Source: a bacterium (lineage in GTDB: Bacteria > Bacteroidota > Bacteroidia > B-17B0 > Aurantibacillaceae). From it: a DNA stretch of 64,000 bases. The DNA is taken from contig JAQSCW010000026.1 of assembly GCA_029945625.1 (NCBI GenBank), positions 62,001 through 126,000 of the forward strand. Reading direction: 5' to 3'. The notes under the pieces are model-generated. The model saw nothing but the letters and a program-made list of their open reading frames with translations, did not search any database and had not been told where the DNA came from. The stretch's first letter is position 1. Each line of letters begins with the position of its first letter. Below are positions 17,091 to 25,309 of this stretch, one piece after another. A program made the position numbers and the translations under genes.

Positions 17091-18221
17091 TTATAAACGC
17101 TGAGCGAGTTGACTTACCATTTTAGTTTTCCATTCCGTAAACGAGCCGTCCATAATCCTTCGTCTGGCTTCATTCACCAGCCAAAGGTACATTCCTAAAT
17201 TATGAATGCTGGCAATTTGCGCCGCCAATAATTCGTTACAAATTACCAGATGTCTAAGATAAGCCTTTGTATAGTCTTTATCAACAAAGGTAGTTCCGTT
17301 TTCATCCAGCACAGAGAAATCATTTTTCCATTTTTCGTTACGGATATTGATGATGCCGTTTTGAGTAAAAAGTAAGCCGTGACGTGCATTTCGGGTTGGC
17401 ATCACACAATCAAACATGTCAATTCCCAGAGCAATGCTTTCTAATAGGTTTACAGGAGTGCCTACACCCATCAAGTAGCGGGGTTTATCAGTAGGTAATA
17501 TAGTTGTTACCACATCGGTCATGGCGTACATTTCTTCGGCCGGTTCGCCCACACTTAAACCGCCAATCGCGTTTCCAAAACAGTTTTTGGAAGCGATGTA
17601 TTCAGCTGATTGTATCCGGAGATCCTTAAAGGTGCTGCCCTGTACAATAGGGAATAATGCCTGCTGATAGCCGTATTTTGGCAGTGTAGCATCAAATTGG
17701 GTGATGCAGCGATCGAGCCAGCGATGAGTGAGCGAAAGAGAATTTTTTGCATAAGAATAATCGCAGGGATACGGCGTGCATTCGTCAAAGGCCATCACGA
17801 TATCGGCCCCTATTGTGCGCTGAATATCCATCACACTCTCGGGTGAAAAAAAATGCGAGCTCCCATCAATGTGACTTTTAAAAGTGGCTCCTTCTTCAGT
17901 TAGTTTTCGCTGTGCCGCCAAAGAAAAAATCTGGTAGCCACCGCTGTCGGTTAAAATGGGTTTGTTCCACCCGTTAAATTTATGAAGACCTCCTGCGCCG
18001 GAAATCACATCCAGACCCGGACGGAGGTAAAGGTGGTACGTATTTCCCAGAATAATCTGCGCGTGAACATCGTTGGCCAGTTCACGTTGATGCACTGCCT
18101 TAACTGTTCCCGCTGTGCCAACCGGCATAAAAATTGGTGTTTCAATAACGCCGTGATCGGTTTCAAGTGTACCTGCGCGGGCGCGGGACTTTGTATCGGT
18201 ATGGAGGAGACTGAATTTCAA
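17091..18221 (-). CDS. tgt: tRNA-guanine transglycosylase (Tgt)
   Basis: A 376-residue TIM-barrel enzyme that exchanges G34 for a queuosine precursor in tRNAs with GUN anticodons. Active-site segments are ILTDSGGYQIFSLA, IVMAFDECTPYP, NAIGGLSVGEP and the nucleophile region GIDMFDCVMPTRNARHG. The zinc site is unusual: where the family has C-x-C-x2-C the sequence reads DENGTTFVDKDYTKAYLRHL, with none of the three cysteines, while the zinc-ligand His region SIHNLGMYLWL is kept. Length and all else are normal. It leads an operon with LptF/G and the GT22 enzyme. Confidence 0.95.
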   Translation of the reverse strand: MKFSLLHTDTKSRARAGTLETDHGVIETPIFMPVGTAGTVKAVHQRELANDVHAQIILGNTYHLYLRPGLDVISGAGGLHKFNGWNKPILTDSGGYQIFSLAAQRKLTEEGATFKSHIDGSSHFFSPESVMDIQRTIGADIVMAFDECTPYPCDYSYAKNSLSLTHRWLDRCITQFDATLPKYGYQQALFPIVQGSTFKDLRIQSAEYIASKNCFGNAIGGLSVGEPAEEMYAMTDVVTTILPTDKPRYLMGVGTPVNLLESIALGIDMFDCVMPTRNARHGLLFTQNGIINIRNEKWKNDFSVLDENGTTFVDKDYTKAYLRHLVICNELLAAQIASIHNLGMYLWLVNEARRRIMDGSFTEWKTKMVSQLAQRL

Positions 18222-18316
18222 AAGGCTAAAGATACGATTTCTTGTTAAGGCATTTAAGTTTGTGGCTAAAGTTCACAGGGCTAGGACCTGAAAAAACAGT
18301 GTTATAGTTACTCCCA

Positions 18317-18982
18317 TCATGGAAAAAGAATTCGAATCAGAGGCAAAACTTCCTTCATGCTGCTAAATTTGTAGTCGGCCAAAACAAATTGTTTCAGATC
18401 TGCGTGCTCCTCATCGGGAACTGCCACTACTTTCATTTGAGCGGCTTTGGCGGCTATGATGCCGTTTATGGAATCTTCAATCACCAAACATTCGGAGGGT
18501 AGCACACCTAGTTTTTCAGCACAAATTAAAAATACTTCCGGATGAGGTTTGCCATGTTTTAAGTACTCAGCCGAAACAGTTACTTGTAAAGTGGTATGGA
18601 GTCCCAATTTGGTTAACACCGCATTCATGAGCAAACGTGACGAAGAAGTGGCCAGCCCCATGGGAAGTGATTTTTGCCTGCAAAAGCCAATAATCTCCGG
18701 AATTCCCGCAATATACGCGCCTTCTTTTTCGATGAGGTCGAGTAGTAAATTCATTACCCGTTCTTCTATTAATGGCGCAGAAAGGTGGACAAGTTTGAAA
18801 TGTTGAAGCCATAAGTGAATCACCTCTCCAAAGCGCATTCCCATTGTTTTGCGACAATCTTCTTCGGTTAAGAACATGTGGTATTCCCCAAAGCCCTTAA
18901 TCATAGCTCTTCGCCATAATTGTTCGCTGTTTATTAGCACGCCATCCATATCAAAGATCACGGCTTTTAATGGTTCCTGCAT
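18317..18982 (-). CDS. HAD-superfamily sugar-phosphatase-like hydrolase
   Basis: A 221-residue HAD protein. Motif I is VIFDMDGVLINSE (nucleophile Asp and acid/base Asp), motif II is LATSSSR, motif III Lys lies in LKHGKPHPEVF, and motif IV is CLVIEDSINGI. A helical cap lies between motifs I and II, as in beta-phosphoglucomutase and HxpB/YniC hexitol phosphatases, which it resembles most (SEQLWRRAM). It likely dephosphorylates a small sugar phosphate in the cytoplasm. Single gene, divergent from the GT2 gene. Confidence 0.88.
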   Translation of the reverse strand: MQEPLKAVIFDMDGVLINSEQLWRRAMIKGFGEYHMFLTEEDCRKTMGMRFGEVIHLWLQHFKLVHLSAPLIEERVMNLLLDLIEKEGAYIAGIPEIIGFCRQKSLPMGLATSSSRLLMNAVLTKLGLHTTLQVTVSAEYLKHGKPHPEVFLICAEKLGVLPSECLVIEDSINGIIAAKAAQMKVVAVPDEEHADLKQFVLADYKFSSMKEVLPLIRILFP

Positions 18983-19041
18983 TGTTAATTATTTTGTTTA
19001 ATAAATGCAAAGATATCCAATTTAGCGGGCCATGCAGGCGG

Positions 19042-19049
19042 TACCTTTG
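19042..19049 (+). promoter_or_regulatory. Exact -7 box five bases before a start codon (near-leaderless)
   Basis: TACCTTTG matches TAnnTTTG and ends five bases before the GT2 ATG at 19055. If used, transcription would begin at or next to the start codon. No clear TTG lies 19 bases upstream. Confidence 0.35.
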
Positions 19050-19054
19050 CACAT

Positions 19055-20197
19055 ATGCTTTTTCCCGATTTTAAACAAGCCGGAGTACCTGAAATAGTAA
19101 GTGTCCTGGCTGTTTCGGGACTACTTTTGTTACTCATTAATTATGTCATTAATTACCTTCCCATCTCTCTCTTTAAAGGAAGCAGATTAGCGGAAGATAC
19201 TGAGTTGCGGCCTTTGTCGGTGATCATATGTGCAAAAAATGAAGAGGATCATCTTACCGAATTTCTTCCCAAAGTTCTTAGTCAGGACTATCCCGAATTT
19301 GAAGTAATTGTGGTAAACGATTGCAGCGATGATAACACTGAAAATGTAATCGATGAATTTTCTAAGATCTTTCCAAACTTAAGAAAAGCCACCATTAAAG
19401 AGGATCCCTATTACAAGCACGGGAAAAAATTTGCCATGTTGGTGGGAATTAAAGCGGCAAAATACAAACATCTGGTGTTTACCGACGCCGATTGTTATCC
19501 CGCAACCACAAATTGGTTAAAAGAAATGTCAAAGGGATTCACCCCCGCGAAGGAAGTGGTTTTGGGATATGGTGCGTATGAAAAGCGAAAGGGTCTCCTT
19601 AACAAATTGATTCGTTTCGACACCTTCATGATAGCTGTTCAGTATTTTTCGGCAACAGTTAAAGGAAAGCCCTATATGGGCGTAGGTCGGAATTTGGCCT
19701 ATACGAGCGACTTGTTTTTTAAGGAACGTGGTTTTTCAAAACATTATCACATTCAATCGGGCGACGATGATCTGTTTGTTAATCAGGTGGCAACACAAGT
19801 CAATACCAATATCTGCCTGAGCAGTGAAGGGATCACCTATTCAATGGCAAAAACCGGATTTAAACAATGGAACATTCAAAAACGGAGACATTTAACCACT
19901 GCGCCGTTGTATTCATCTGCTTCAAAAATGAGGATCTTGTTTAATTATCTTTCACAGTATTTCTTTTACCTGAGTCTAATCCCTTTAACCTTTTCAGTAA
20001 ACACACTTCTACTTATTCCCATCCTGCTGTTGTTGAAGATCATTGGTCAGGTGCTCATCCTTAACAACGCATCGAGGCGCCTCAATGAAAGGGATCTGTT
20101 GGCTGCCTGTGCTGTGTACGAATTGATTTTATTGTTTATTTATCCTATCTTTCAGGTGAGCAAATTGTTCTACAAACCAAATTCGTGGACGAATTAG
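19055..20197 (+). CDS. GT2-family membrane glycosyltransferase
   Basis: A 380-residue protein with an N-terminal helix (IVSVLAVSGLLLLLINYVI), a cytoplasmic GT-A domain, and about three C-terminal helices. Catalytic motifs are PLSVIICAKNEEDHL, VVNDCSDDNT, the DxD-type FTDADCYP and SGDDDLFVNQ, ending with QKRRHL, the Q-x2-R-R-W-like motif of processive GT2 enzymes. It transfers a nucleotide sugar to an envelope acceptor not identifiable here. The 3' end overlaps the sigma factor gene by 13 bases. Confidence 0.9.
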   Translation: MLFPDFKQAGVPEIVSVLAVSGLLLLLINYVINYLPISLFKGSRLAEDTELRPLSVIICAKNEEDHLTEFLPKVLSQDYPEFEVIVVNDCSDDNTENVIDEFSKIFPNLRKATIKEDPYYKHGKKFAMLVGIKAAKYKHLVFTDADCYPATTNWLKEMSKGFTPAKEVVLGYGAYEKRKGLLNKLIRFDTFMIAVQYFSATVKGKPYMGVGRNLAYTSDLFFKERGFSKHYHIQSGDDDLFVNQVATQVNTNICLSSEGITYSMAKTGFKQWNIQKRRHLTTAPLYSSASKMRILFNYLSQYFFYLSLIPLTFSVNTLLLIPILLLLKIIGQVLILNNASRRLNERDLLAACAVYELILLFIYPIFQVSKLFYKPNSWTN

Positions 20198-20808
20198 AAG
20201 ATAACGACCAGAGACTTACCACCAAGGCAGTTTACGATTATAAATTGGTGAGACTCGCCTTGGACAGTGGCGATCAAAAAGCCTATGCTGAGCTTTTACA
20301 ACGTTATAAAGAGAGTGTTTACTTTATGATGATGAAAATGTGCAGCAATAAAGATGACGCGGAAGATCTAACGATTGAAGCATTTGGCAGGGCTTTTAAG
20401 AAGCTAGAACAATACAGTCCCGACTTCGCCTTTAGCACCTGGTTATTTAAAATTGCCAGTAATAACGCCATTGATTTTTTAAGAAGAAAAAAACAGAAGT
20501 ATTCGGTGTCTATCGACCACCGAAGCGAAGATTATGAAGGCGGCGATCATAGCGCCAATATCAGATCTACCACACTTGATCCCGAAGAGAGTTTTATCAA
20601 GAAACAGAAAATAGAAAGGGTGCGGTTGCTGGTAGATAATTTGAAACCGAAATACAAAGACATGATCGAACTCTTCTACTTTCAGGAAATGAGTCATGAA
20701 GAGATCTCCAGTAAAATGAATCTTCCCATTGGTACCATTAAGGCTCAACTGTTTAGGGCCCGCGAATTATTGTACAACGCGCTTAAACACGGCGAAGGAA
20801 AAATATAA
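20185..20808 (+). CDS. ECF-type RNA polymerase sigma factor
   Basis: A 207-residue group 4 sigma factor. Region 2 has NKDDAEDLTIEAFGRAFKKL and FSTWLFKIASNNAIDFLRRKK; region 4 has KYKDMIELFYFQEMSHEEIS-x2-MNLPIGTIKAQLFRARELL. It starts with GTG inside the GT2 gene and ends directly before rsmG. No anti-sigma gene is adjacent. In Bacteroidota this GT2-sigma-RsmG type of arrangement suggests a constitutive or housekeeping stress sigma factor, which is inference. Confidence 0.93.
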   Translation: MDELEDNDQRLTTKAVYDYKLVRLALDSGDQKAYAELLQRYKESVYFMMMKMCSNKDDAEDLTIEAFGRAFKKLEQYSPDFAFSTWLFKIASNNAIDFLRRKKQKYSVSIDHRSEDYEGGDHSANIRSTTLDPEESFIKKQKIERVRLLVDNLKPKYKDMIELFYFQEMSHEEISSKMNLPIGTIKAQLFRARELLYNALKHGEGKI

Positions 20809-21432
20809 GTGCCCGCATTGATCAGCAAATATTTTAAAGAGTTAACTAAGGAACAACTGTTGGCATTCGATCAATTGTTTGAGTTATACCGTTTTTGGAA
20901 CGAACAAATCAATGTGGTATCGCGTAAAGACATTGACCTTTTATACGAACGTCACGTCTTACATTCGCTGGGCATTGCTAAGGTGTTGAGTTTTAAACCC
21001 GGTACCCGCGTACTTGATGTAGGCACAGGAGGCGGCTTTCCGGGCATTCCTCTTGCCATTTTGTTTCCTCAATGCGAATTTATTTTGGTAGACAGCATCG
21101 GAAAAAAAATAAAGGTGGTAAATGAAGTGGCCTCTGCATTGCAATTAAAAAATGTGAGTGCGCACCATCAGCGTGCCGAAGAAGTGAAGGACAAATTTCA
21201 TTTTGTAGTAAGTCGTGCCGTCACCGAATTCCCCGTGTTTTATCAATGGGTGAGGAACAAATTCCTAAAAGAGAATTTTAACGACCTGCCCAATGGCATC
21301 CTCTATCTCAAGGGGGGCGACCTCAGGGAAGAGTTTGGGAGGTTTTACGATCGTGCCAAATTTTTTGATCTCAAAGATTATTTTGAAGAAGAATTTTTTG
21401 AGACCAAGAAAGTGGTGTATAATAAGATGTAA
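20809..21432 (+). CDS. rsmG: 16S rRNA (guanine527-N7)-methyltransferase RsmG
   Basis: A 207-residue SAM-dependent methyltransferase that modifies G527 of 16S rRNA. SAM-binding motif VLDVGTGGGFPGIPLAILFP, VDSIGKKIKVVNEV, and the family's VVSRAVTEF are all present, as is the N-terminal FELYRFWNEQINVVSRKD. It starts with GTG immediately after the sigma factor stop, with no gap, so translation is coupled. Length is normal. Confidence 0.95.
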   Translation: MPALISKYFKELTKEQLLAFDQLFELYRFWNEQINVVSRKDIDLLYERHVLHSLGIAKVLSFKPGTRVLDVGTGGGFPGIPLAILFPQCEFILVDSIGKKIKVVNEVASALQLKNVSAHHQRAEEVKDKFHFVVSRAVTEFPVFYQWVRNKFLKENFNDLPNGILYLKGGDLREEFGRFYDRAKFFDLKDYFEEEFFETKKVVYNKM

Positions 21433-21573
21433 TACAGCGTTGAACGCAACGACGCAACAATTCTTGCCCGGGCATCGGGAGTAAAAAATCAGAATGTTAC
21501 CGTACAGGTCTCCCCTGAAAAACAGAACTCCAAACCCTTTGTCTAAGATACTTAAAACCTGGCGGCAGCAGTA

Positions 21574-24033
21574 TTAGCATCCCTTTTTTCCTGATGCAGA
21601 TGCGGTGCCTTTCACTTTTTCAATCTTGCCATCAGAAGGCTTTAAGTTTAAAACTTTTCTAACTTCTTCATAATTGGGATTGATGATAAGTGCTTTTTGC
21701 CAGCACGTTTGTGCCGCAGCGTAATATTTCAAATTATAATATGCGCCGCCCAAACTATACCAGGACTCCGCATCCGATGGTTTGATAATGGTCCATTTCT
21801 GGTATTCTTCCATGGCCAATTTGTAATTACCGTCATTAAAAGCTGCTGCACCACGCTGCATTAACATACTGCCAAATACCTCATAATAATTATTTAGGTA
21901 GGGGTTGCTTGGGTACAATTGTTCGGCATACTTCCAATATTTTATGGCCTCTACTTCTTGCTGCAACTTAAAATAGGCAAGACCCAGATTCAAAAATCCA
22001 TTTACATAGCGGGGGTGAAGTACTACAGCGTGTTTCAGATAGGCAATGCCTCTTCTTAGCGCGGCTTCACGTTTTGAAGCATAGCCGCTGTCGGCCACTT
22101 CCTTCTCGGTGATATTCAGTGTGCCGTTATAGTCATTAAATTTTGTGGAATCTTCTCCGGGCAAAACAATCCCTGTAATTTCCTTCGTGTCGGCTAAATC
22201 GATCCATCGGGCACCGGCATTGCCCAGCACCAATACCGAATTTGGCTGGTTCTTCACATCTTTTAAAAAGAGCGTCACATCGTTCTTCCAGTCTTTGCTT
22301 CGCTCCCAGCACTTCATGCCGGCAAACAACACAGCTAGTAAGAGTATAGTCAGCAACACGCTGCGTTTGGTAACCATACTTCCCTGCAAGGCATCAAGCA
22401 ATTTCAGCATCAACCAAGCTATGATAATTGCCATGCCAAGAGAGGCGTGAAAGAGGTAACTTTCTAACATCACCGTGCCTGTAGGCATGGTGAGATTGCT
22501 TACCGCTACAAGAAATGCAAAGTAAAAGAGCATTGCAAAACCAAGGAGATGGCGCTTGATGGTAAGCCTTAAGCCAACACCTAAAAGTGTGAGGTAAATA
22601 AAGAGTGATAACAGAAAATCCCAATCACCTAATTTGCGGTAAGCAATACTGGCATACGAATAATCTGCCACCAGTGGATGTGGAAAGAACATCAGTTTAA
22701 GATCGACGAGGAGTGTATATACTTTGGTGGCAAAGGCTTCCGAATCACTCGCCAATAGAAATGGATTGTTTAAGATTTCAGTATCCGGAATCCCCGGCGC
22801 CATGTTCACCGCATTGAGGCGTAGTGCCAGATAAATAGTACCTGCCATATAGAGGCCAATCATTAAGGCGCCATTTCTTTTTTCTGTAAAATAAGATCTG
22901 AAGGCAACTAAATTTACAACGATGTATGTAAGGGCGATAGAAAACAAAACTACCCAGTCGGGCATAGAAAAATACCAGGATTTTATGTCCATTACAATCA
23001 TGGCTGCCCCTGTTAGTAGAAAGAGCAAAAGGGGCACCAGGTTTTGCTTCAAGCGCCATTGGATATTTTCAAAAACAAAGTAAACAAGTGGAATAAAGAG
23101 GAAAAGAAGCACTGCATATTCTTTTGACAGCAGCGCCAAAAGAAACATCAGTGCACAGACAACCAAAGAGCCCGTGTTTTTCTTTTCCAAATAGCGAAAT
23201 GAAAAAATAAACGTAAGTACAATAAACAAAAGTGAAAAAATATCGTCTCTCCCTCTCACGTTAGCCACTACTTCGCTGTGAACCGGATGGATCATAAAAA
23301 TAAGGGCGGCTAAAAAAGCCAGATCCTCATAATTTTTGAAGAGGTATTTTGAGAAAAGCAAATATACCAGCACACAGGCCAACGCATAAAGCCATATGTT
23401 GTTGAAATGGCGAAGTCCCGCGCCGTAAACCTGGCAATCTATTTCGTTAAAAACGCCGTCCGCATTTAAATCTTCCGAGGGATCGTTCTTAAAATTTTTA
23501 TTTAAGTCCCAGCAATAATAACACTCGTCGGGCTGAGCCACATGATCACCGTTTTTGTCAACATAATCATTGTATTCATAAGTGGCTTCGTTCTCGCCTG
23601 CAAAATTGGTGGCAGATACTTCCTGCTCATCGAGCACGCCATTTTTATTTGCGTCTTCGGTATGCATGTAGTATCCGGTTCTGTATGGACCTATTAGTTG
23701 TTGTTCGAGCGCATACGAGATTACCGAAACCGGACGGTATCGCCCGCCTTGCAGTTGGTCGTGGGCATTCATTCGGCGATAAAAACTATGGTAAAGGTCC
23801 TTACTGAGAATGCCTTTAATACCGCGAACGCCCTTGAGCACAAATTCGTTTTGATGGATAATGATGCCATCGTCGAGTGCGTATTCGTTATAATAGGATG
23901 GGGCATAAAACACTAGCGCTATAAAAAATAAAACAAAAGAGGCCTGGCGGCGGTTAAAAAATGGAAAATAGCGAAAGGTAGACTTTGCTGCGCTTTCAAC
24001 AGAATCGGGGGAGGAGGTAGTTATGTTTTCCAT
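21574..24033 (-). CDS. TMTC-like GT-C glycosyltransferase with EF-hand-like loops and TPR tail
   Basis: An 819-residue membrane protein. Residues 32-48 form the first helix; YALDDGIIIHQ (51-61) is the acidic GT-C loop and GGRYRPVSVIS (96-106) follows. Residues 127-199 insert four 12-residue Ca2+-binding-like loops (127-138, 159-170, 176-187, 188-199). HPVHSEVVANVRGRDDIF and LSKEYAVLLF match the TMTC/DUF1736 family, whose animal members are O-mannosyltransferases using dolichol-P-mannose. About ten helices end near residue 550; TPR repeats fill residues 640-790. It is the third gene behind an ECF sigma factor. Substrate unknown; surface-protein O-glycosylation is inferred. Confidence 0.82.
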   Translation of the reverse strand: MENITTSSPDSVESAAKSTFRYFPFFNRRQASFVLFFIALVFYAPSYYNEYALDDGIIIHQNEFVLKGVRGIKGILSKDLYHSFYRRMNAHDQLQGGRYRPVSVISYALEQQLIGPYRTGYYMHTEDANKNGVLDEQEVSATNFAGENEATYEYNDYVDKNGDHVAQPDECYYCWDLNKNFKNDPSEDLNADGVFNEIDCQVYGAGLRHFNNIWLYALACVLVYLLFSKYLFKNYEDLAFLAALIFMIHPVHSEVVANVRGRDDIFSLLFIVLTFIFSFRYLEKKNTGSLVVCALMFLLALLSKEYAVLLFLFIPLVYFVFENIQWRLKQNLVPLLLFLLTGAAMIVMDIKSWYFSMPDWVVLFSIALTYIVVNLVAFRSYFTEKRNGALMIGLYMAGTIYLALRLNAVNMAPGIPDTEILNNPFLLASDSEAFATKVYTLLVDLKLMFFPHPLVADYSYASIAYRKLGDWDFLLSLFIYLTLLGVGLRLTIKRHLLGFAMLFYFAFLVAVSNLTMPTGTVMLESYLFHASLGMAIIIAWLMLKLLDALQGSMVTKRSVLLTILLLAVLFAGMKCWERSKDWKNDVTLFLKDVKNQPNSVLVLGNAGARWIDLADTKEITGIVLPGEDSTKFNDYNGTLNITEKEVADSGYASKREAALRRGIAYLKHAVVLHPRYVNGFLNLGLAYFKLQQEVEAIKYWKYAEQLYPSNPYLNNYYEVFGSMLMQRGAAAFNDGNYKLAMEEYQKWTIIKPSDAESWYSLGGAYYNLKYYAAAQTCWQKALIINPNYEEVRKVLNLKPSDGKIEKVKGTASASGKKGC

Positions 24034-24040
24034 GGTTTAA

Positions 24041-24403
24041 TTATTTTGGTGAAACAAAGGTTTGAATGCAGGAGAGTACTGTGGAATTCCTCACTGCTGC
24101 AAGACTTGATGCTTGTGTTGAAGAACTCAGTTCCTGTCGAAAAGGGATTGGTTTTTTATTGAGGAACAGTACTGCTGCATAAATGAGCAAGAGAGCAATT
24201 ACCGCATGGTAGAGTTTTATTTTTAAATTGAGGAAGGAGGCAATAAATACAAAAACATCCGGGCGTTCCATGGCAATGGTTTTATGCATCATCACCCTAC
24301 TTCGTGCGCGCTGCAAGGCTTCTAAAGAAGGAGGATTAATTTCGAACTGATCAGGCGAAAGATGTTCTTTCAACAAGTCGTTTATTTTTTTTGAGGTTTC
24401 CAT
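24041..24403 (-). CDS. Putative anti-sigma factor, one membrane helix
   Basis: A 120-residue protein: a charged N-terminal cytoplasmic part (INDLLKEHLSPDQFEINPPSLEALQRAR), one helix near 65-80 (YHAVIALLLIYAAVLFL) and a short Ser-rich outer tail. Position, one base after the ECF sigma gene and seven before the TMTC-like gene, is that of an anti-sigma factor. There is no zinc H-x3-C-x2-C motif and no FecR domain, so it would be of an atypical type. The assignment rests on context. Confidence 0.55.
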   Translation of the reverse strand: METSKKINDLLKEHLSPDQFEINPPSLEALQRARSRVMMHKTIAMERPDVFVFIASFLNLKIKLYHAVIALLLIYAAVLFLNKKPIPFRQELSSSTQASSLAAVRNSTVLSCIQTFVSPK

Positions 24404-24404
24404 G

Positions 24405-24992
24405 TTAGTGAATAATAGGGTTGAACACTTTTAATTTATCTTCCAATATTTTAAGGGTATAATGCAATCGTGATTTCACGCTTCCTTCGGCACAATTCTG
24501 AATCTCAGCGATCTCACGAATGCTCTTATCTTCCTGGTATTTGAGAAGAAATGATTCCTTTTTTTCGAGAGGCAGTTCGTTGAGGGCATCTTCTAAAATT
24601 AGGCGAAATTGCCGTGCATCTATTTTGGCGGCCAAGGCAAGAAACGATTCTTCTTGCACGAGCTCAGTTTGTTGTTCGAGGTTCTCATGGTTGTTTTTTA
24701 CAACCTCTTGGTGCCGGTAATAATTTTTGCAGCAGTTGGAGGCCACCGAAAAAATCCAAGTCTTAAAAGAACGTGTTGTGTCGAATTTCTGCGGAGCCTC
24801 TGCAATTTTCAGGAAAAGGTCCTGCAGAGCATCTTCGGCAAGCGCTTTATTGTAATTCAACATCCTTACAAAATAAACCATCAAGCGTTTACTGTAACGA
24901 AAATAAAGTTCATCAAATGCCTCCACTTCACCTGTGCAGATTAAGCGCATTAATTCTTCGTCGCTGTAAATAGAAAACCTGTTTTTTTTCAA
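24405..24992 (-). CDS. ECF-type RNA polymerase sigma factor
   Basis: A 195-residue group 4 sigma factor. Region 2: VEAFDELYFRYSKRLMVYFVRML, ALAEDALQDLFLKIAE and FKTWIFSVASNCCKNYYRH. Region 4: LPLEKKESFLLKYQEDKSIREIAEIQNCAEGSVKSRLHYTLKIL. It heads a three-gene operon with a one-helix membrane protein and the TMTC-like glycosyltransferase, which are its likely regulator and one likely target. Confidence 0.93.
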   Translation of the reverse strand: MKKNRFSIYSDEELMRLICTGEVEAFDELYFRYSKRLMVYFVRMLNYNKALAEDALQDLFLKIAEAPQKFDTTRSFKTWIFSVASNCCKNYYRHQEVVKNNHENLEQQTELVQEESFLALAAKIDARQFRLILEDALNELPLEKKESFLLKYQEDKSIREIAEIQNCAEGSVKSRLHYTLKILEDKLKVFNPIIH

Positions 24993-25034
24993 GGGAATTC
25001 GGGCCTCATATCTAGTTAAATGGATTCTGTTTTC

Positions 25035-25244
25035 TTAGTACATGTCATCTATAAACCTGTACACGCCAGCTTGCCAAAAGTTCATTTTTAGTGAAATTAT
25101 AAAAAAGAGGCCGAAAGCAAGATGAAGGTAGTCAATATTACCTAGTAAGGCCAGCACATGTAGAGTTATAAAGGATAGGACGATATATCCGGAATATCTG
25201 AGAATGCGTTTAATTATTCCCCACAAATGTGTGCAAACTACCAC
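25035..25244 (-). CDS. Possible small two-helix membrane protein
   Basis: A 69-residue frame with hydrophobic stretches YIVLSFITLHVLALLG and LHLAFGLFFIISLKM. It would lie just upstream of the ECF sigma operon on the same strand, in a 317-base gap that otherwise has no gene. No family recognised. It may be a chance frame; composition is the only support. Confidence 0.25.
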   Translation of the reverse strand: MVVCTHLWGIIKRILRYSGYIVLSFITLHVLALLGNIDYLHLAFGLFFIISLKMNFWQAGVYRFIDDMY

Positions 25245-25261
25245 TTCAACGCCTTTTGATT

Positions 25262-25269
25262 TACGTTTG
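25262..25269 (+). promoter_or_regulatory. Candidate -7 box for the YitT-MMPL operon
   Basis: TACGTTTG matches TAnnTTTG and is 41 bases before the preferred YitT start at 25310. A longer frame starts at 25229, ahead of this box, which supports the downstream ATG. No good -33 TTG is seen. Confidence 0.35.
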
Positions 25270-25309
25270 TTTATCCCCGAAATTGTATGTATTATTAGGC
25301 TACCGTTTT

